Assembly (NCBI GenBank): GCA_024220505.1
Contig: JAKZZE010000031.1
Coordinates: 1-64,000, forward strand
Length of the DNA: 64,000 nt
Source: Rhizopus arrhizus
Lineage: Eukaryota > Mucoromycota > Mucoromycetes > Mucorales > Rhizopodaceae
Direction of reading: 5' to 3'
Each line of letters starts with the position of its first letter. Position 1 is the stretch's first letter. Made by a program: the position numbers and the translations under genes. The notes beneath the pieces are model-generated. The model worked only from the letters and a program-made list of their open reading frames with translations. It ran no database searches and was not told the origin of the DNA. Below are positions 52,343-63,050 of the stretch, piece after piece.

Positions 52343-53978
52343 CAGTGGGTCAAAAAACTGCACCAACCTAACCTAATTTTTCGGAAATAAGAGCACAGAT
52401 CTGTCAGTTTTACAGCAAACATCATGAAACTTGAACCAAACAAAGTTAATACTATTATCATTTATTGACAAAAGTTTCAAAGTCAGACTCTGAGTATACA
52501 CTTAAAGCGCGCCGAGAAAAAAGCTGAGGTCGGTTGGTGCAGTTTTTTGACTTTTAAAATAAAAGTGGGTTTGATATGATATGCCCGGACTGAGACCTTT
52601 CCGGCAGATTTAAATTAGTCTGTGGAGTATCTAGTCACACTGAGGACCTTAAAATAAACTTTTTTGCAATTTGTTTTCTTTTTTTTCTTTCCTACTTTAC
52701 CCAAACGCATCATACATTGCCAGTGTCCATCCATCGTTAGAAATGCCCAAAACGCTTCCATCCGATGTTCAAAACAGTATCAAAGCTCTATTGGAAGGTA
52801 ACGTTGACCCTACAATCATTGGGAAACGAGTTGGAGTGCATAGAAATACCGTTAATAGGTATGCAAATAAGTGGATGCATATTAGAATACGTAAAAGTGG
52901 AGGTAGACCGAGCATTGTGACAGAATCAACGCGTCGATACATCAAGAGACAAGTACTCACGGGTTATTTGAAGACTGCCAAGGATGTGCAAATGAAGTTG
53001 GAGGAGCTTGGACACCCTATGTCGTATCAATCGGCCATCAATGTTTTACATTCAGTTGAAATTTATGCTGAGATCAAAAAGAAGAAGCCATTATTGACTG
53101 AAAAGCATAAGAAGGCTCGATTGGCATGGGCCAAAAAGCATCAATGCTGGACAGTACATGACTGGCACCGTACGATCTTTTCTGATGAGACCAAAATTAA
53201 CATTTGGGGCTCTGATGGTTGCAAATATTATTGGAAAAAAAGATGCGATCGTTTACAGCCCCATCATATCGACGTTACTGTGAAGCATGGGGGCGGTGGT
53301 CTCATGGTATGGGGTTGTATAACCAGCGCAGGGCCTGGATACGCATGTCAGGTCTATGATGGTACCATGAATTCAGAGCTATACCAAGAAATTCTTGCTA
53401 CAAGTCTGAAGGACACCATGAAGTACTATGGTCTGAATTGGAAAACATCGGTATTTCAGCACGACAATGATCCTAAACATCGATCAAAGTTCACAACGCA
53501 ATGAATGAAAGATAGTGGCATGGTTTACATTGACGATTGGCCATCACAAAGTCCAGATCTTAATCCTATTGAACATATATGGCATCATTTGAAGTTAAAG
53601 CTGAGCATGTATGATAATAGGGCGACTAGCATCCATGAGCTGTGGGAAAGAGTCGAAAATGAATGGAATTCATTTACTAAAGAACAATGCATCAAATATA
53701 TAGACAGTATGTCTGACAGAATACAAGCAGTATTAGCAGAAAAGGGTGGTTCCACTCGATTTTAAGAAAGTCAAAAAACTGCACCAACCGACCTCAGCTT
53801 TTTTCTCGGCGCGCTTTAAGTGTATACTCAGAGTCTGACTTTGAAACTTTTGTCAATAAATGATAATAGTATTAACTTTGTTTGGTTCAAGTTTCATGAT
53901 GTTTGCTGTAAAACTGACAGATCTGTGCTCTTATTTCCGAAAAATTAGGTTAGGTTGGTGCAGTTTTTTGACCCACTG
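52343..53978 (+). mobile_element. Tc1/mariner element T5
   Basis: 1636 bp, TA on both sides (52341-52342, 53979-53980), ends CAGTGGGTCAAAAAACTG. Terminal inverted repeats are about 210 bp; the outer GTCAAAAAACTGCACCAACC recurs inverted at the inner edge (52532-52551). It is inserted in the LINE spacer between ORF1 and ORF2 and spares both. Confidence 0.94.
52743..53765 (+). pseudogene. Tc1-like transposase (T5), one in-frame TGA
   Basis: From ATG 52743 (MPKTLPSDVQNSIKALLEG). HTH (VGVHRNTVNRYANK), GGRPSIVT linker, catalytic core TIFSDETKINIWG, FQHDNDPKHRSK and SPDLNPIEHIW. A single TGA at 53502-53504 falls where related copies have Trp; the frame is otherwise open through GGSTRF and TAA 53763-53765. 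Counting that codon, 35 residues separate the second Asp and the Glu. It is close to T2 in sequence. Confidence 0.9.
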
Positions 53979-54025
53979 TATACCCCCCTTCCACTCCTTC
54001 AAATACAACAACAAACAAGATTACT

Positions 54026-57000
54026 ATGTCCTTATGGAACTCCAATGGTTGTGGTCGCCACACCATTGAAGCTGTTACTAACGCCCTCCCTCCTACAGAT
54101 CTACTCTTCCTTACTGAAACGTGGCTTCTGCCACCGTTGAAGTTCCTTACAAATTGGAAGCAGTATCACACTTATGCAATACCAGTTGACAACGCTTTTC
54201 GTGGTGAAATGGGTATCAGCCTCTTAGTCCACCCGGATTGCCCTCATCAAGTCACTCATTTTCCCTCCTCCTCTCCTTATGTCCTCTCTGTTCAAGTCTC
54301 AAACCTGCTGATTCACTGTGTATACCTGCCTCCGGCACTATCAGTTGATGAAGCAATTGCAGTACTTGACAGTTTACCCGCTCAATCTCACCCCTCACAA
54401 CACAACACCATCATTTGCGGTGACTTTAATGCAAGACATCGTGACTGTTAGGTGATCATCGAACATCAACAAGAGGAAATGCCTTACACAGCTGGGTAGT
54501 TGAAAATGGACTCACTTGCTGGAACACTGAACTTGCTTACGGTATTCCCACTTATAATGCTCACACGCGGTTCAGTAGTCTTACAGGTAGCCATTATCGC
54601 AGTATCATTGACCTCTTTCTTAGCACTCAAGAGCTCCACAATGCACATCTGAGGGTCCATGACGACCTTTCTCTCGGGTCTGATCACAGTCCTCTGACTC
54701 TCTCTTGTCTTGTGCCTCCTCCACCTGCTCTACCTAACCATCCTCGACTACTCTGGAACCTAAGTAGACTATCCGAACATGATTGTACCTATGTGCAATT
54801 ATTCAAGGATAAGATACGACCGTTCCTTCAGTTGCTTCAAGAATATACCTCTGCAGATGGTGTCTACACCTCTGTACGTCCCGATCTTGATGCACTGACT
54901 CTTCAGTTCAACGAGATTATCCAGTCTAGTTTGGACCAGTCCGTTGGCCGCAAGAGCCCCAAAAGTCGTCACCATGCTTGGTTCTGGACAGCCGAACTGC
55001 AGGCCGCGTTTGACCATCGCGAGTCTTGTAGACGTGCTTGGAAAAGAGCCTCTGGTCCCAGCAAAGCAGCAAGATGGACTGACTATACTTTGGCATGCTT
55101 GCGGTACAAGTCAGAGCTTCGTCGTCGACGTCGTTTTACTTGGAAACAGTTTTGTCACAAGTTGTCATCTGGTCCTCTTGCTGATACTAACTCTATTGTC
55201 AGTAGGATTCGGCGCAACCGAGTGATCCAACCACAATTCTCTCATCCAGAAGGTCCTCGTGTTGCTGCCACAGTCATGGCGAGACATCTTCAACAGGTGT
55301 TCTCTGGTGCAAATCTGCCTGACACTCGATACCCTGCCCCTCCCATTCCTGACGGTCCTCATCCCATTGATGAAGCCAGCTGTCCATTTTCGACCAGTAC
55401 CGTACACCATGCTTTGTTGAAACGTCTTTCGAGACGCAAAGCCCCTGGTGTAGATCACATCCGTACTGAAATGCTGTTGCCGATAGTGGATGAGGTCGTC
55501 CCTGTCATCACTCTTCTCTTTCAACTCTGTTGGAAATGGCCAGTTATTCCTTCTGACTGGCGTACTGCCCAGGTAGTTCCTATCTACAAAAAAGGAGATG
55601 CCTTAGACCCAGGTAACTATCGACCTATCTCTCTTACCTCGATCATGCGTAAGCTGTTTGAGCTCTGTCTACAAACCGAGCTTGAATCTACTGCTCCTCC
55701 TCTGGATCCTGTACAGGGCGGTTTCCGCCATCATAGAAGTGCGCTCGATCAGGCTCTGTGTCTGCATGAATTGTGTCGTCAACACACTATCGACCACTCT
55801 GGCGAGCCTCCTGTACTTGCATTCCTAGACATCAAGTCTGCATATGATACCGTTGACCGTGCTATCGTGTGGCGTGCCCTCGAGACGCATGTGTCTGAAC
55901 CCATGCTTGGTATCTTACAATGCCTATTTGATCAGGTAAGTATTCAAGTACTACTCGGTGGTTACTCCTCTCCCTCCTTTTGGCCTCGTACCGGTGTATT
56001 ACAAGGTTCAATCCTCTATTCCATATACATCAACACTCTGCCAGCGGCTCTTCGTGATGTCCGTCTGCCCGTCTCAGCTCGGTATTACAGCTCTATGCCC
56101 CAACGTGAGTTCGGTGGCCTCTGGATCAACTGCTTACTGTATGCTGATGATGTGGTTCTCATTGCAGCTCCTGAGGTTATGCCAAAGTTGCTCATGAGAG
56201 CAGAGGATCACTCGCGCTCCCTTGGATACAGGTGGAATCCTGCCAAGTGTGTAGTGCTCAATTGCCCTAGCGACCATGGAGGACGTCGAATGAAGCTCTA
56301 CGGGTCTCCCATACCCAAGGAACCTTCGTTCTCTTATCTTGGCGTTCCTTTTAGTCCACAGGGAAAGATATCTACAGACCTCCTTCTTCGTAGGAACACA
56401 GCCTCTGCAGTATCAGCCATGCGTGCGACTCTGTTGCCCATCGGTATTCGATCTCCAAGCTTCTCTCGTCTCACTGCCAGCCGTCTATACTCTACGTTCA
56501 TTCGACCAAAGTTTGAATACAGTCTGTGCCTCTGCACCTTCCAGGTCAAGCAACTCGCCTTACTTGAAAAATCCCAAGACCTGTGTCTTCGTATGGCTTT
56601 CGGTGGTCATCGTACCTCATCAACCAGCGTTTACAAGCACTTGGTCAATCTACCATCAATGAAAGAAAGATCAGTTACACTGGTATTCAAGTTCATTTTG
56701 AGAGTCCACTTCCTCCCTGAAGACACATTACTTTCGATGATACTCTCATTCGTTGACAGCACTCCTATCATCACCCGTAATCGTTTTCGTTGGCCGGCCT
56801 TATTGAAGTCAAACTCTATCTGGTCCAACCCAACGTTAACAGATGGTCACGCTTCAACAGCTGACAAGCTCACTTATCTCTCTTCTCCTGCCTCTGTTCG
56901 TCGTACTATTGTCGCTTATCGCACGCAAGTCCTTACAAGCATATACCGAAAGCCGAATCCACCAGTCCTTCTCTCTGCCTGTCGGCCATACCTGGGTGTA

Positions 57001-57429
57001 GATCCCATTCTCACTCTGCCAATGACAGTGTATGATCGAAGTCGACTGGTTCGATGGCGCATGGGGTGGCTTCCCGGTCGCCCTACTGCCTGTCGCTGTG
57101 GTCATCCCCATGCTTCGCGCGCCCATCTGCTGAGCTGCCTTCAGGTAGCAAGGCGTTTGGGTGTTGCCTCAAACACACGACCGAATCCCTTAGATTACGT
57201 GCTGAATCAACTTCCTCATAAGCTTCCAGCTTATCACTCTCCTGCTCTCTTCTCTCGTTGGTCTACTTGGTGGCCAACCATCTGCGAAATCATGTTTGAA
57301 GTAGAACAAATCTGCCAGCCTGACGAAGAATTCACATCTGAAGCATCTGACATCACTGGCCAATTACTCCTTGACAAGCTCATGCCAGTTCCAACTGTGC
57401 CTCTTGCTCCTCTTATAGATCTCGAATAG
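54026..57429 (+). pseudogene. LINE ORF2: endonuclease and reverse transcriptase
   Basis: Begins MSLWNSNGCGRHTIE. The APE endonuclease has LFLTETWL, HCVYLPPA and IICGDFNARHRD, then a one-base loss near 54447 stops the frame at TAG 54449-54451. In the next frame the domain continues (GDHRTSTRGNALHSW, DDLSLGSDHSPLTLS). RT follows: SRRKAPGVDHIRTEM, VVPIYKKGDALDPGNYRPIS, FLDIKSAYDTVDR, VLQGSILYSIYINTLP and LLYADDVVLIA (catalytic ADD near 56150). The C-terminus has a Cys/His cluster (CRCGHPHASRAHLLSC). The protein would nick DNA and prime reverse transcription. A single frameshift is the only lesion seen. Confidence 0.88.
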
Positions 57430-58320
57430 CTTGTTCACTGTTCCTTTTCCCATATAGACTTCCACAAAAAGTTTTTTTTTTAAAAAAAAAAGTTTAAAAA
57501 AAAAAAAGACAAAAAGATAAAAAAAAAAAAAAAAACGAAGAAAACTATACTTATCTCACGCCATTTGGCCTTTATTCTTAACCCCGCCCAGTTTTTGACT
57601 GCTGGCCGTACTCTACTGTATACCAACAAAAAGAAAAAAAAAAAAAGAAAAATTAAAAATTACAAAAAAAAGAAAAATTAAAAATTACAAAAAAAAGAAA
57701 AATTAAAAAAAAAAAAATTGTTTATTGTATACCATTTCTTGTACACATCCCTGCCTACTAACATCTCTCCTGTAGCTTTCTGCTTTTGTTTTGTCTCTAT
57801 TGTTCTATGGTCTAGATTATATTACCTTTGAATCTGCCAGCATTGCCTTCGGTGCCCACTAGGCCCTATTTAACATCTACTTGACAATTATCAGCTCTTT
57901 GTTCTTGTAACCATCTATTGCTCCAACTACCCTCGCGCGTTCAGTCGCCTATCCACTGCCTTATGGCCTCCCACTGCTTCTTCTACCGATATTTTCTCTC
58001 GTGTAACAAGATTCTGCCCCTGACCTGCTTTGCCTACCACCGCTTTATGCAGCCATACACTTTTTTTTTTGGGATCAATCCTGTTTTTTTATACATTCCC
58101 ATATTATTCTTTTATAATATTCACTCCAAGGCGAGACATTATGCCCATACTGGCCCAGTCTCCATAGCCTTCTCTAATAAAAATCTTTTACCAAGAGCTA
58201 GTTGGTATTGTCGTGGCTAAAGGACGTAAGCCCTTACCCAACTCCCCGGCCCGGACAGCACGTGTAGTGCGGACCGAACAAAAGTTGAGACCCTGATGTC
58301 CCTGAGACCCTGTTCTCATT
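57430..58320 (+). other. LINE 3' region
   Basis: No ORF of note. It holds A-rich simple repeats (57470-57530) and three copies of AAAAATTAAAAATTACAAAA (about 57640-57715). Near 58230-58270 is a GC-rich stretch (CCCCGGCCCGGACAGCACG) partly resembling, in reverse complement, the hairpin at 50846. The exact end of the LINE is not clear. Confidence 0.5.
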
Positions 58321-59006
58321 ACAACCCCGCTATCTGGGACAATTGAGAAAATTCGAGAGATTTCTGGACCTCATCATAAAACATATAAATAGTTGTATTG
58401 TTTTGTAAAAAATAAAGAACAGCTTACCACACAAGTTCAAGCTTATTTTATTGTTTATTTCGACTTACTATTGGTTGGTTCTATTGTTAACAACGACAGT
58501 ATGAGAAATGGTATAGTAGGTGGAGTGCGCCTTTGCGGAGATGCTGCCGACGTCATCAAAAAGCTGAGTAGAAGAGGTGTGCTTAAAGGTGTGCTGAATT
58601 GAGAAGAGAATTTAGAATGGGGAATCTTAATCTTTATTCTAAAAACTTTATTTTTTATAAAAACAAAACTTTAATTCCATTTTTGGGTTATTGTAACAAA
58701 CAAATACTTATTGTCTCGATCCTTTGTGTTCACGTTCATTTAAATTTATATATAATCTTTATTGTATATTTTAACTGAACAATTCCTAAATACTACGTTT
58801 ATTCTATTACGACTCGTGAAGAATCTGTTGACTTAATCTGAAGGAAGAGATTATTTTTGACGAATATACTACAATATTATACTCAGAAGGAATTGGTGGA
58901 ATTATTGCTATATTCAAATCAATCACTACGTGTAGCAGTAGAGCAACAAATATATATATCGAAACCAGTAATATTATAACACCCAAGTACCAATTGTCTC
59001 AGGTAT
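58321..59006. other. Unassigned, LTR-like promoter sequence
   Basis: ACATATAAATAGTTG (58380) followed by AATAAAG and a short ORF (ATG 58501, MRNGIVGGVRLCGDAADV, 33 aa) resembles an LTR and the start of an internal region, but no partner LTR or polymerase is present. The rest is AT-rich without a gene. Confidence 0.3.
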
Positions 59007-59419
59007 CTTCTTTCGCACTTTTGATTGTTACACCAAGTTTCACGGCTAAACAATCATCCGTCCACACTTCTTTAAAGAAAAACAAAGCAATCCATCATTA
59101 GTTCAATCAATTCATCCAAGATAAACAACAAACAACTACCCTCACCTTCTAAGATTGAAATCCCATCGAGAAATCCAACAAATACTCCTTTAGACAGTCA
59201 GAAGAACAGCAAAAACAAAAGACAAACTTCCCCTGACCCTGAACCCTCTGCCGCCACTAAACGCACCCTCGCAGATCGTTCTCCGCCCTTCCTACCTCTT
59301 GATATTGAGCGTCACCCAACCGGCAAGCCAAAGCACAACATGGATATAGCCAATATCACCAACCCTACCAGCATCACCACTACATTGACAAGCGAGCCAA
59401 ATTTCCATTTTGGCCCTGC
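59007..59419 (+). mobile_element. Second LINE copy, 5' part
   Basis: About 95% like 50910-51325: the same 5' leader, and the ORF1 start (ATG 59340, MDIANITNPTS). It breaks at GGCCCTGC, where the LTR of G8 starts; the first LINE copy continues there. The rest of this copy should lie beyond the right edge, past G8. Confidence 0.85.
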
Positions 59420-59659
59420 TGTTGTAGAAACAGCGTCTGATCATAACGGACATTGAATAATCACAACTAAAAGAAGTATATTAAAATTGATAAAAGATGA
59501 TTTATCCAAGAATAGAAAGGAACAAGAGAGGACGAGACTCGATGAAGAGATTGCTTTGTTTAATAAGAAAATGATACTCTATTTATACTTTTCATACACG
59601 TATAATATTTCATGTCATGGATTAATAATTAATGAGTATGATATAACTGATGACAAATA

Positions 59660-61299
59660 CAGTGGGTGGAAAAATGGTTCCAATGTTTTCGTCTCGCAAC
59701 TTCAACGCTTTATAACTTTTGAACTACAAACGGTAACGACTCACAAAAACATGCATTTTGTAGCGCTTTTGTAGCTTATATTAGTGAAAAAAAAATTTGT
59801 TTGCACTGTTACACAATCGGGAATAAACTAACATTAAGTACAAAAACCAACATTGGAACCATTTTTCCACTACATGCTTTATTTTATTAATATCTTGTAT
59901 GACCGCCCTTGGCAGCAATTATAGCTCTACAACGATCAGGCATACTGTCTATGTATCTCCTACAGTCTTCTGCTGTAAAAGTAGACCATTCTTTTTCAAC
60001 ACGATCCCATAATTCATGCACACCTTTTGCCCTAGTATCATATGCACTTAACTTGAGCTTAAGGTGGTGCCAGATGTGCTCTATTGGGTTTAGATCTGGA
60101 CTTTGTGATGGCCAGTTGAAGGTATGGTCACACTTGAAGTTGTTGTCCTTGAACCATTGCCTAGCTAGCTTTGATGTGTGTTTAGGATCGTTATCCTGCT
60201 GAAAATAGATGTCCTGAGGATTGTAATCATAGTAATCAAGGCTATCCATGAGAGTTGTACTAAGAATTCCGACATAATCAGAAGCCTTCACTGTGCCTTC
60301 ACTAATCCAACATGCATAACCAGGCCCGTCATAGGTAATACAACCCCATACCATGATGCTACTGCCCCCTCCTTTAACTGTCAAGTCGAGATGATGGGGT
60401 TGAAGTTTATCATCTGGTCGACTCCAAAAGTATTTGCAACCATCTGACCCATAAACGTTGACTTTTGTTTCGTCACTGAATACCATACGTCTCCAGTCAT
60501 CGCTTGTCCAGTTTTTATGCTCTTCCGCCCATGCTAGTCGTCTTGCTTTCTGAACCTTAGTCAATAAAGGCTTTTTTACCTTTATCTTAGCATGGAAGTT
60601 CATGCTTTTCATAACCTTAATGGTGCCTGAGTAGCTAATCTTATGGCTAGTGTACACTAGATACTTATGGACAGCCTTCGCAGTCTTGAGTGTACCATTG
60701 ACAATCTGCTTACGTATATAAGGCTTGGTGGTAACGCTTAGAACAGCCTTTCTACCAGGATAATACTTGTTGACATATCTACTTAAAGTAGATTTTTTTA
60801 AATTAGGGATACGTTTCATTATCACTGAGTATGGCTTGTTTTGTAAAACCAATGATTTGATGCTTTCTTGCTTGTTTTTAGAGAGAGCGCGAACCATATG
60901 TGTAGTGATACCCCAAATCTTTGATATGTGGAAAAAGAAAAGGAAAAAAAAGCTTTGACCGGGGATAAATTAATTTTATAAGTCACGTAGACTTTTTCGG
61001 CGATAGTCGGAATGGTATGACTCATAGTTAGCTGAAAAGCTCTAGTGAAAATTCCACCAAATAACAAATAAACTTATCTGCAGTTGTAGTGGAAAAATGG
61101 TTCCAATGTTGGTTTTTGTACTTAATGTTAGTTTATTCCCTATTGTGTAACGATGCAAGCAAAATATTTGTTCACTGATATAAGCTACAAAAGCGCTACA
61201 AAATGCATGTTTTTGTGAGTCGTTACCGTTTGTAGTTCAAAAGTTATAAAGCGTTGAAGTTGCGAGACGAAAACATTGGAACCATTTTTCCACCCACTG
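59660..61299 (-). mobile_element. Tc1/mariner element T6
   Basis: 1640 bp, TA on both sides (59658-59659, 61300-61301), ends CAGTGGGTGGAAAAATGG. Terminal inverted repeats are about 213 bp; the outer GTGGAAAAATGGTTCCAATG recurs inverted at the inner edge (59851-59870). Confidence 0.94.
59887..60897 (-). CDS. Tc1-like transposase (T6)
   Basis: 336 aa, uninterrupted (MVRALSKNKQESIKSLVLQ). N-terminal HTH-like region (LKKSTLSRYVNKYYPGRK), second HTH (ISYSGTIKVMKSM), catalytic core MVFSDETKVNVYG, FQQDNDPKHTSK and SPDLNPIEHIW. By my count 37 residues lie between the second Asp and the Glu (extra residues in FKCDHTFNWP), so it is DD37E-like. The glycine loop reads VKGGGSSIMVWG. It looks active. Confidence 0.93.
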   Translation of the reverse strand: MVRALSKNKQESIKSLVLQNKPYSVIMKRIPNLKKSTLSRYVNKYYPGRKAVLSVTTKPYIRKQIVNGTLKTAKAVHKYLVYTSHKISYSGTIKVMKSMNFHAKIKVKKPLLTKVQKARRLAWAEEHKNWTSDDWRRMVFSDETKVNVYGSDGCKYFWSRPDDKLQPHHLDLTVKGGGSSIMVWGCITYDGPGYACWISEGTVKASDYVGILSTTLMDSLDYYDYNPQDIYFQQDNDPKHTSKLARQWFKDNNFKCDHTFNWPSQSPDLNPIEHIWHHLKLKLSAYDTRAKGVHELWDRVEKEWSTFTAEDCRRYIDSMPDRCRAIIAAKGGHTRY

Positions 61300-61924
61300 T
61301 AGATAATGGTTACGTGTTCTTCCATTGTTATCTTTGTCATCATAAGCATTTATCCATATAATACTCGTATATGATTGACTGCAATTGACTGTGATTTAGT
61401 CCCTGGATTTAATATAATTTAACCGTGCAATTACGCAGCATCTTATCCTTAATGAAGATTATCCGAATTAACCTGTAGCCTATCTATTGGATATATTTTA
61501 CATGTAGCTTATTAATACTGTTTTCATATCGAGTTATGAATGATGGATACATCAAAAGATAATAATTTAAATCTTTATCAAATAAAATATATTCTTCTTT
61601 TTATATAAAACTATCACTATTAGATTCATTCTATAAAGTAAACATGAACAATAAATAAGTCATAACCTTTGTCGTATTTACTCTAATAATTTCCTTAATG
61701 TCGTGTGAGATCACTGAAAAGATTCTTAAAACTAATAATTTGACTGTATATCATATATAGCACTTCGTGCTATGTACGATAAACAGCCCACACAATTTAT
61801 ACTGTACTACCTCGGACCCTAAATCATATTGTTATATTCTGTATTATGGGACTGCGTAGGACTTATAAGTAGTAGAGAAAAAGGTAATTTATTTATATTT
61901 TAAGTTCAGATAATTCTTATAACA

Positions 61925-61936
61925 CATTCCCCCGTT
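61925..61936 (-). other. G8 polypurine tract
   Basis: In element sense AACGGGGGAATG directly before the LTR start TGTTATAAG. Such a tract primes plus-strand synthesis in LTR elements. Confidence 0.7.
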
Positions 61937-61978
61937 GCCTGAGAGAAGTGATATAATGATAAAGATAAGTAAACAATT

Positions 61979-63048
61979 TCAATCGAGTAAATTACATTCA
62001 TAGAAAGGCTTGATCAAGGATACATGCATGTTAGAAAGTTTCTGTCCAGTTTCTTCGTGCTTCAAATTGAACCTAGTGTTTGATAGGACAGATTCAATGA
62101 TAAAAGGACCATACCAATCAAAATCTAGTTTTCTTGGTTTCTTGGACGTGGAAAGTTGCATGTTAAATAAAAGGACCTTGCCACCTTGCTTGAACACATA
62201 ATGGTCTTGAGAGCTTTCATAGGATTTCATTTCATTATATACGATCTTGAATGCATCGTTCAGCTTTGAGAGAAGTTCCTTGGCAAAATGTAATTGTGGA
62301 GTATCCATGTTTTTATAACTTGCAGGAAACTTGATATCTTCTTCCCCATCCGTGACGAAAACTGGTTGTCTTGCTTTTCTTCCATGTACTAGTTCAAAAG
62401 GACTTGTCTTGATAGATGAGTGATACATGTTGTTGTATACAAAACGAATAAGTCTTAATTGCATATCCCAGGTAGTCTTAATGGTGTCTTGGTTACAGTA
62501 GATAAGTAACATTTGTCTTAAAGTTTTCATAAACCTTTCAACTAATCCATTTGATGAAGCAACATAAGGAGGAGTGAATTGCAATTCAATACCGCAGAAA
62601 ACAGCGAGTTGTTGATTAAATTCACTTGCAAATGAAGAGCCATTGTCCTGTAAGCATATTTCAGGAATTCCGTGCCTCAAAATGAAACCATGATAAAAAG
62701 TCTTGGCTAATTCCATTGAACTAGTGCTTTCTAAAGGATACAATTCTACATAACGAGTAAAAGTGTCAATGATAACCAAAATATACTTGTTATTGGAGTC
62801 GCTTGTAGGTAAGGGACCAAAGTAGTCGAAAGCAATTTTTTGAAATGGAAAAGAACCGACAGTAGAAGTTAATGGAAATTGATGAGAACGATCGCCTTTG
62901 ATTCTTTGACAAACTAAACAAGCTTTGGTAAACAAACTGATTTTCTTGTCCATGCCAGAGAAGTAAATTCTTGAGTTTTGAATCGATTTCTGAGTCTTGT
63001 TGGATCCACCATGACCAGCAAATTGAGAGCTGTGGTGATATTCAATAA
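61979..63048 (-). pseudogene. G8 integrase (C-terminal part of pol)
   Basis: The frame enters from T7b with AGHGGSNKTQKS, then GMDKKISLFTKACLVCQ (zinc domain), and the catalytic core IAFDYFGPLPTS, CLQDNGSSFASEF and ASSNGLVERFMKTLR (D, D, E). The C-terminal part (KPRKLDFDWYGPFIIE, GPY/F-like module) ends MHVSLIKPFYECNLLD. No chromodomain. The gene is cut at TA 63049-63050 by T7b; the upstream part lies outside the window. Confidence 0.87.
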
Positions 63049-63050
63049 TA

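Larger units (their letters stand above)
50910..58320 (+). mobile_element. LINE (APE-type non-LTR retrotransposon)
   Basis: The 5' boundary is set by alignment with the second copy at 59007 (both begin CTTCTTTCGCACTTTTG). It contains ORF1 (51243-52313) and ORF2 with an APE endonuclease and RT (54026-57429), and a long 3' tail with A-rich repeats; the 3' end is uncertain. Tc1 T5 sits between the ORFs. The base composition is richer in C than the neighbours. Domain order resembles the Tad1/I-like groups, but no RNase H was identified. Confidence 0.8.
59420..61924 (-). repeat. G8 3' LTR, interrupted by T6
   Basis: In element sense TGTTATAAGAATTATC ... TTTCTACAACA (TGTT...AACA ends). Without T6 and one TA it would be about 863 bp. 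A TATAAATAGAG box lies at 59577-59587 (minus). No partner LTR in the window, so the ends rest on terminus pattern, the PPT, and the LINE break. Confidence 0.75.
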
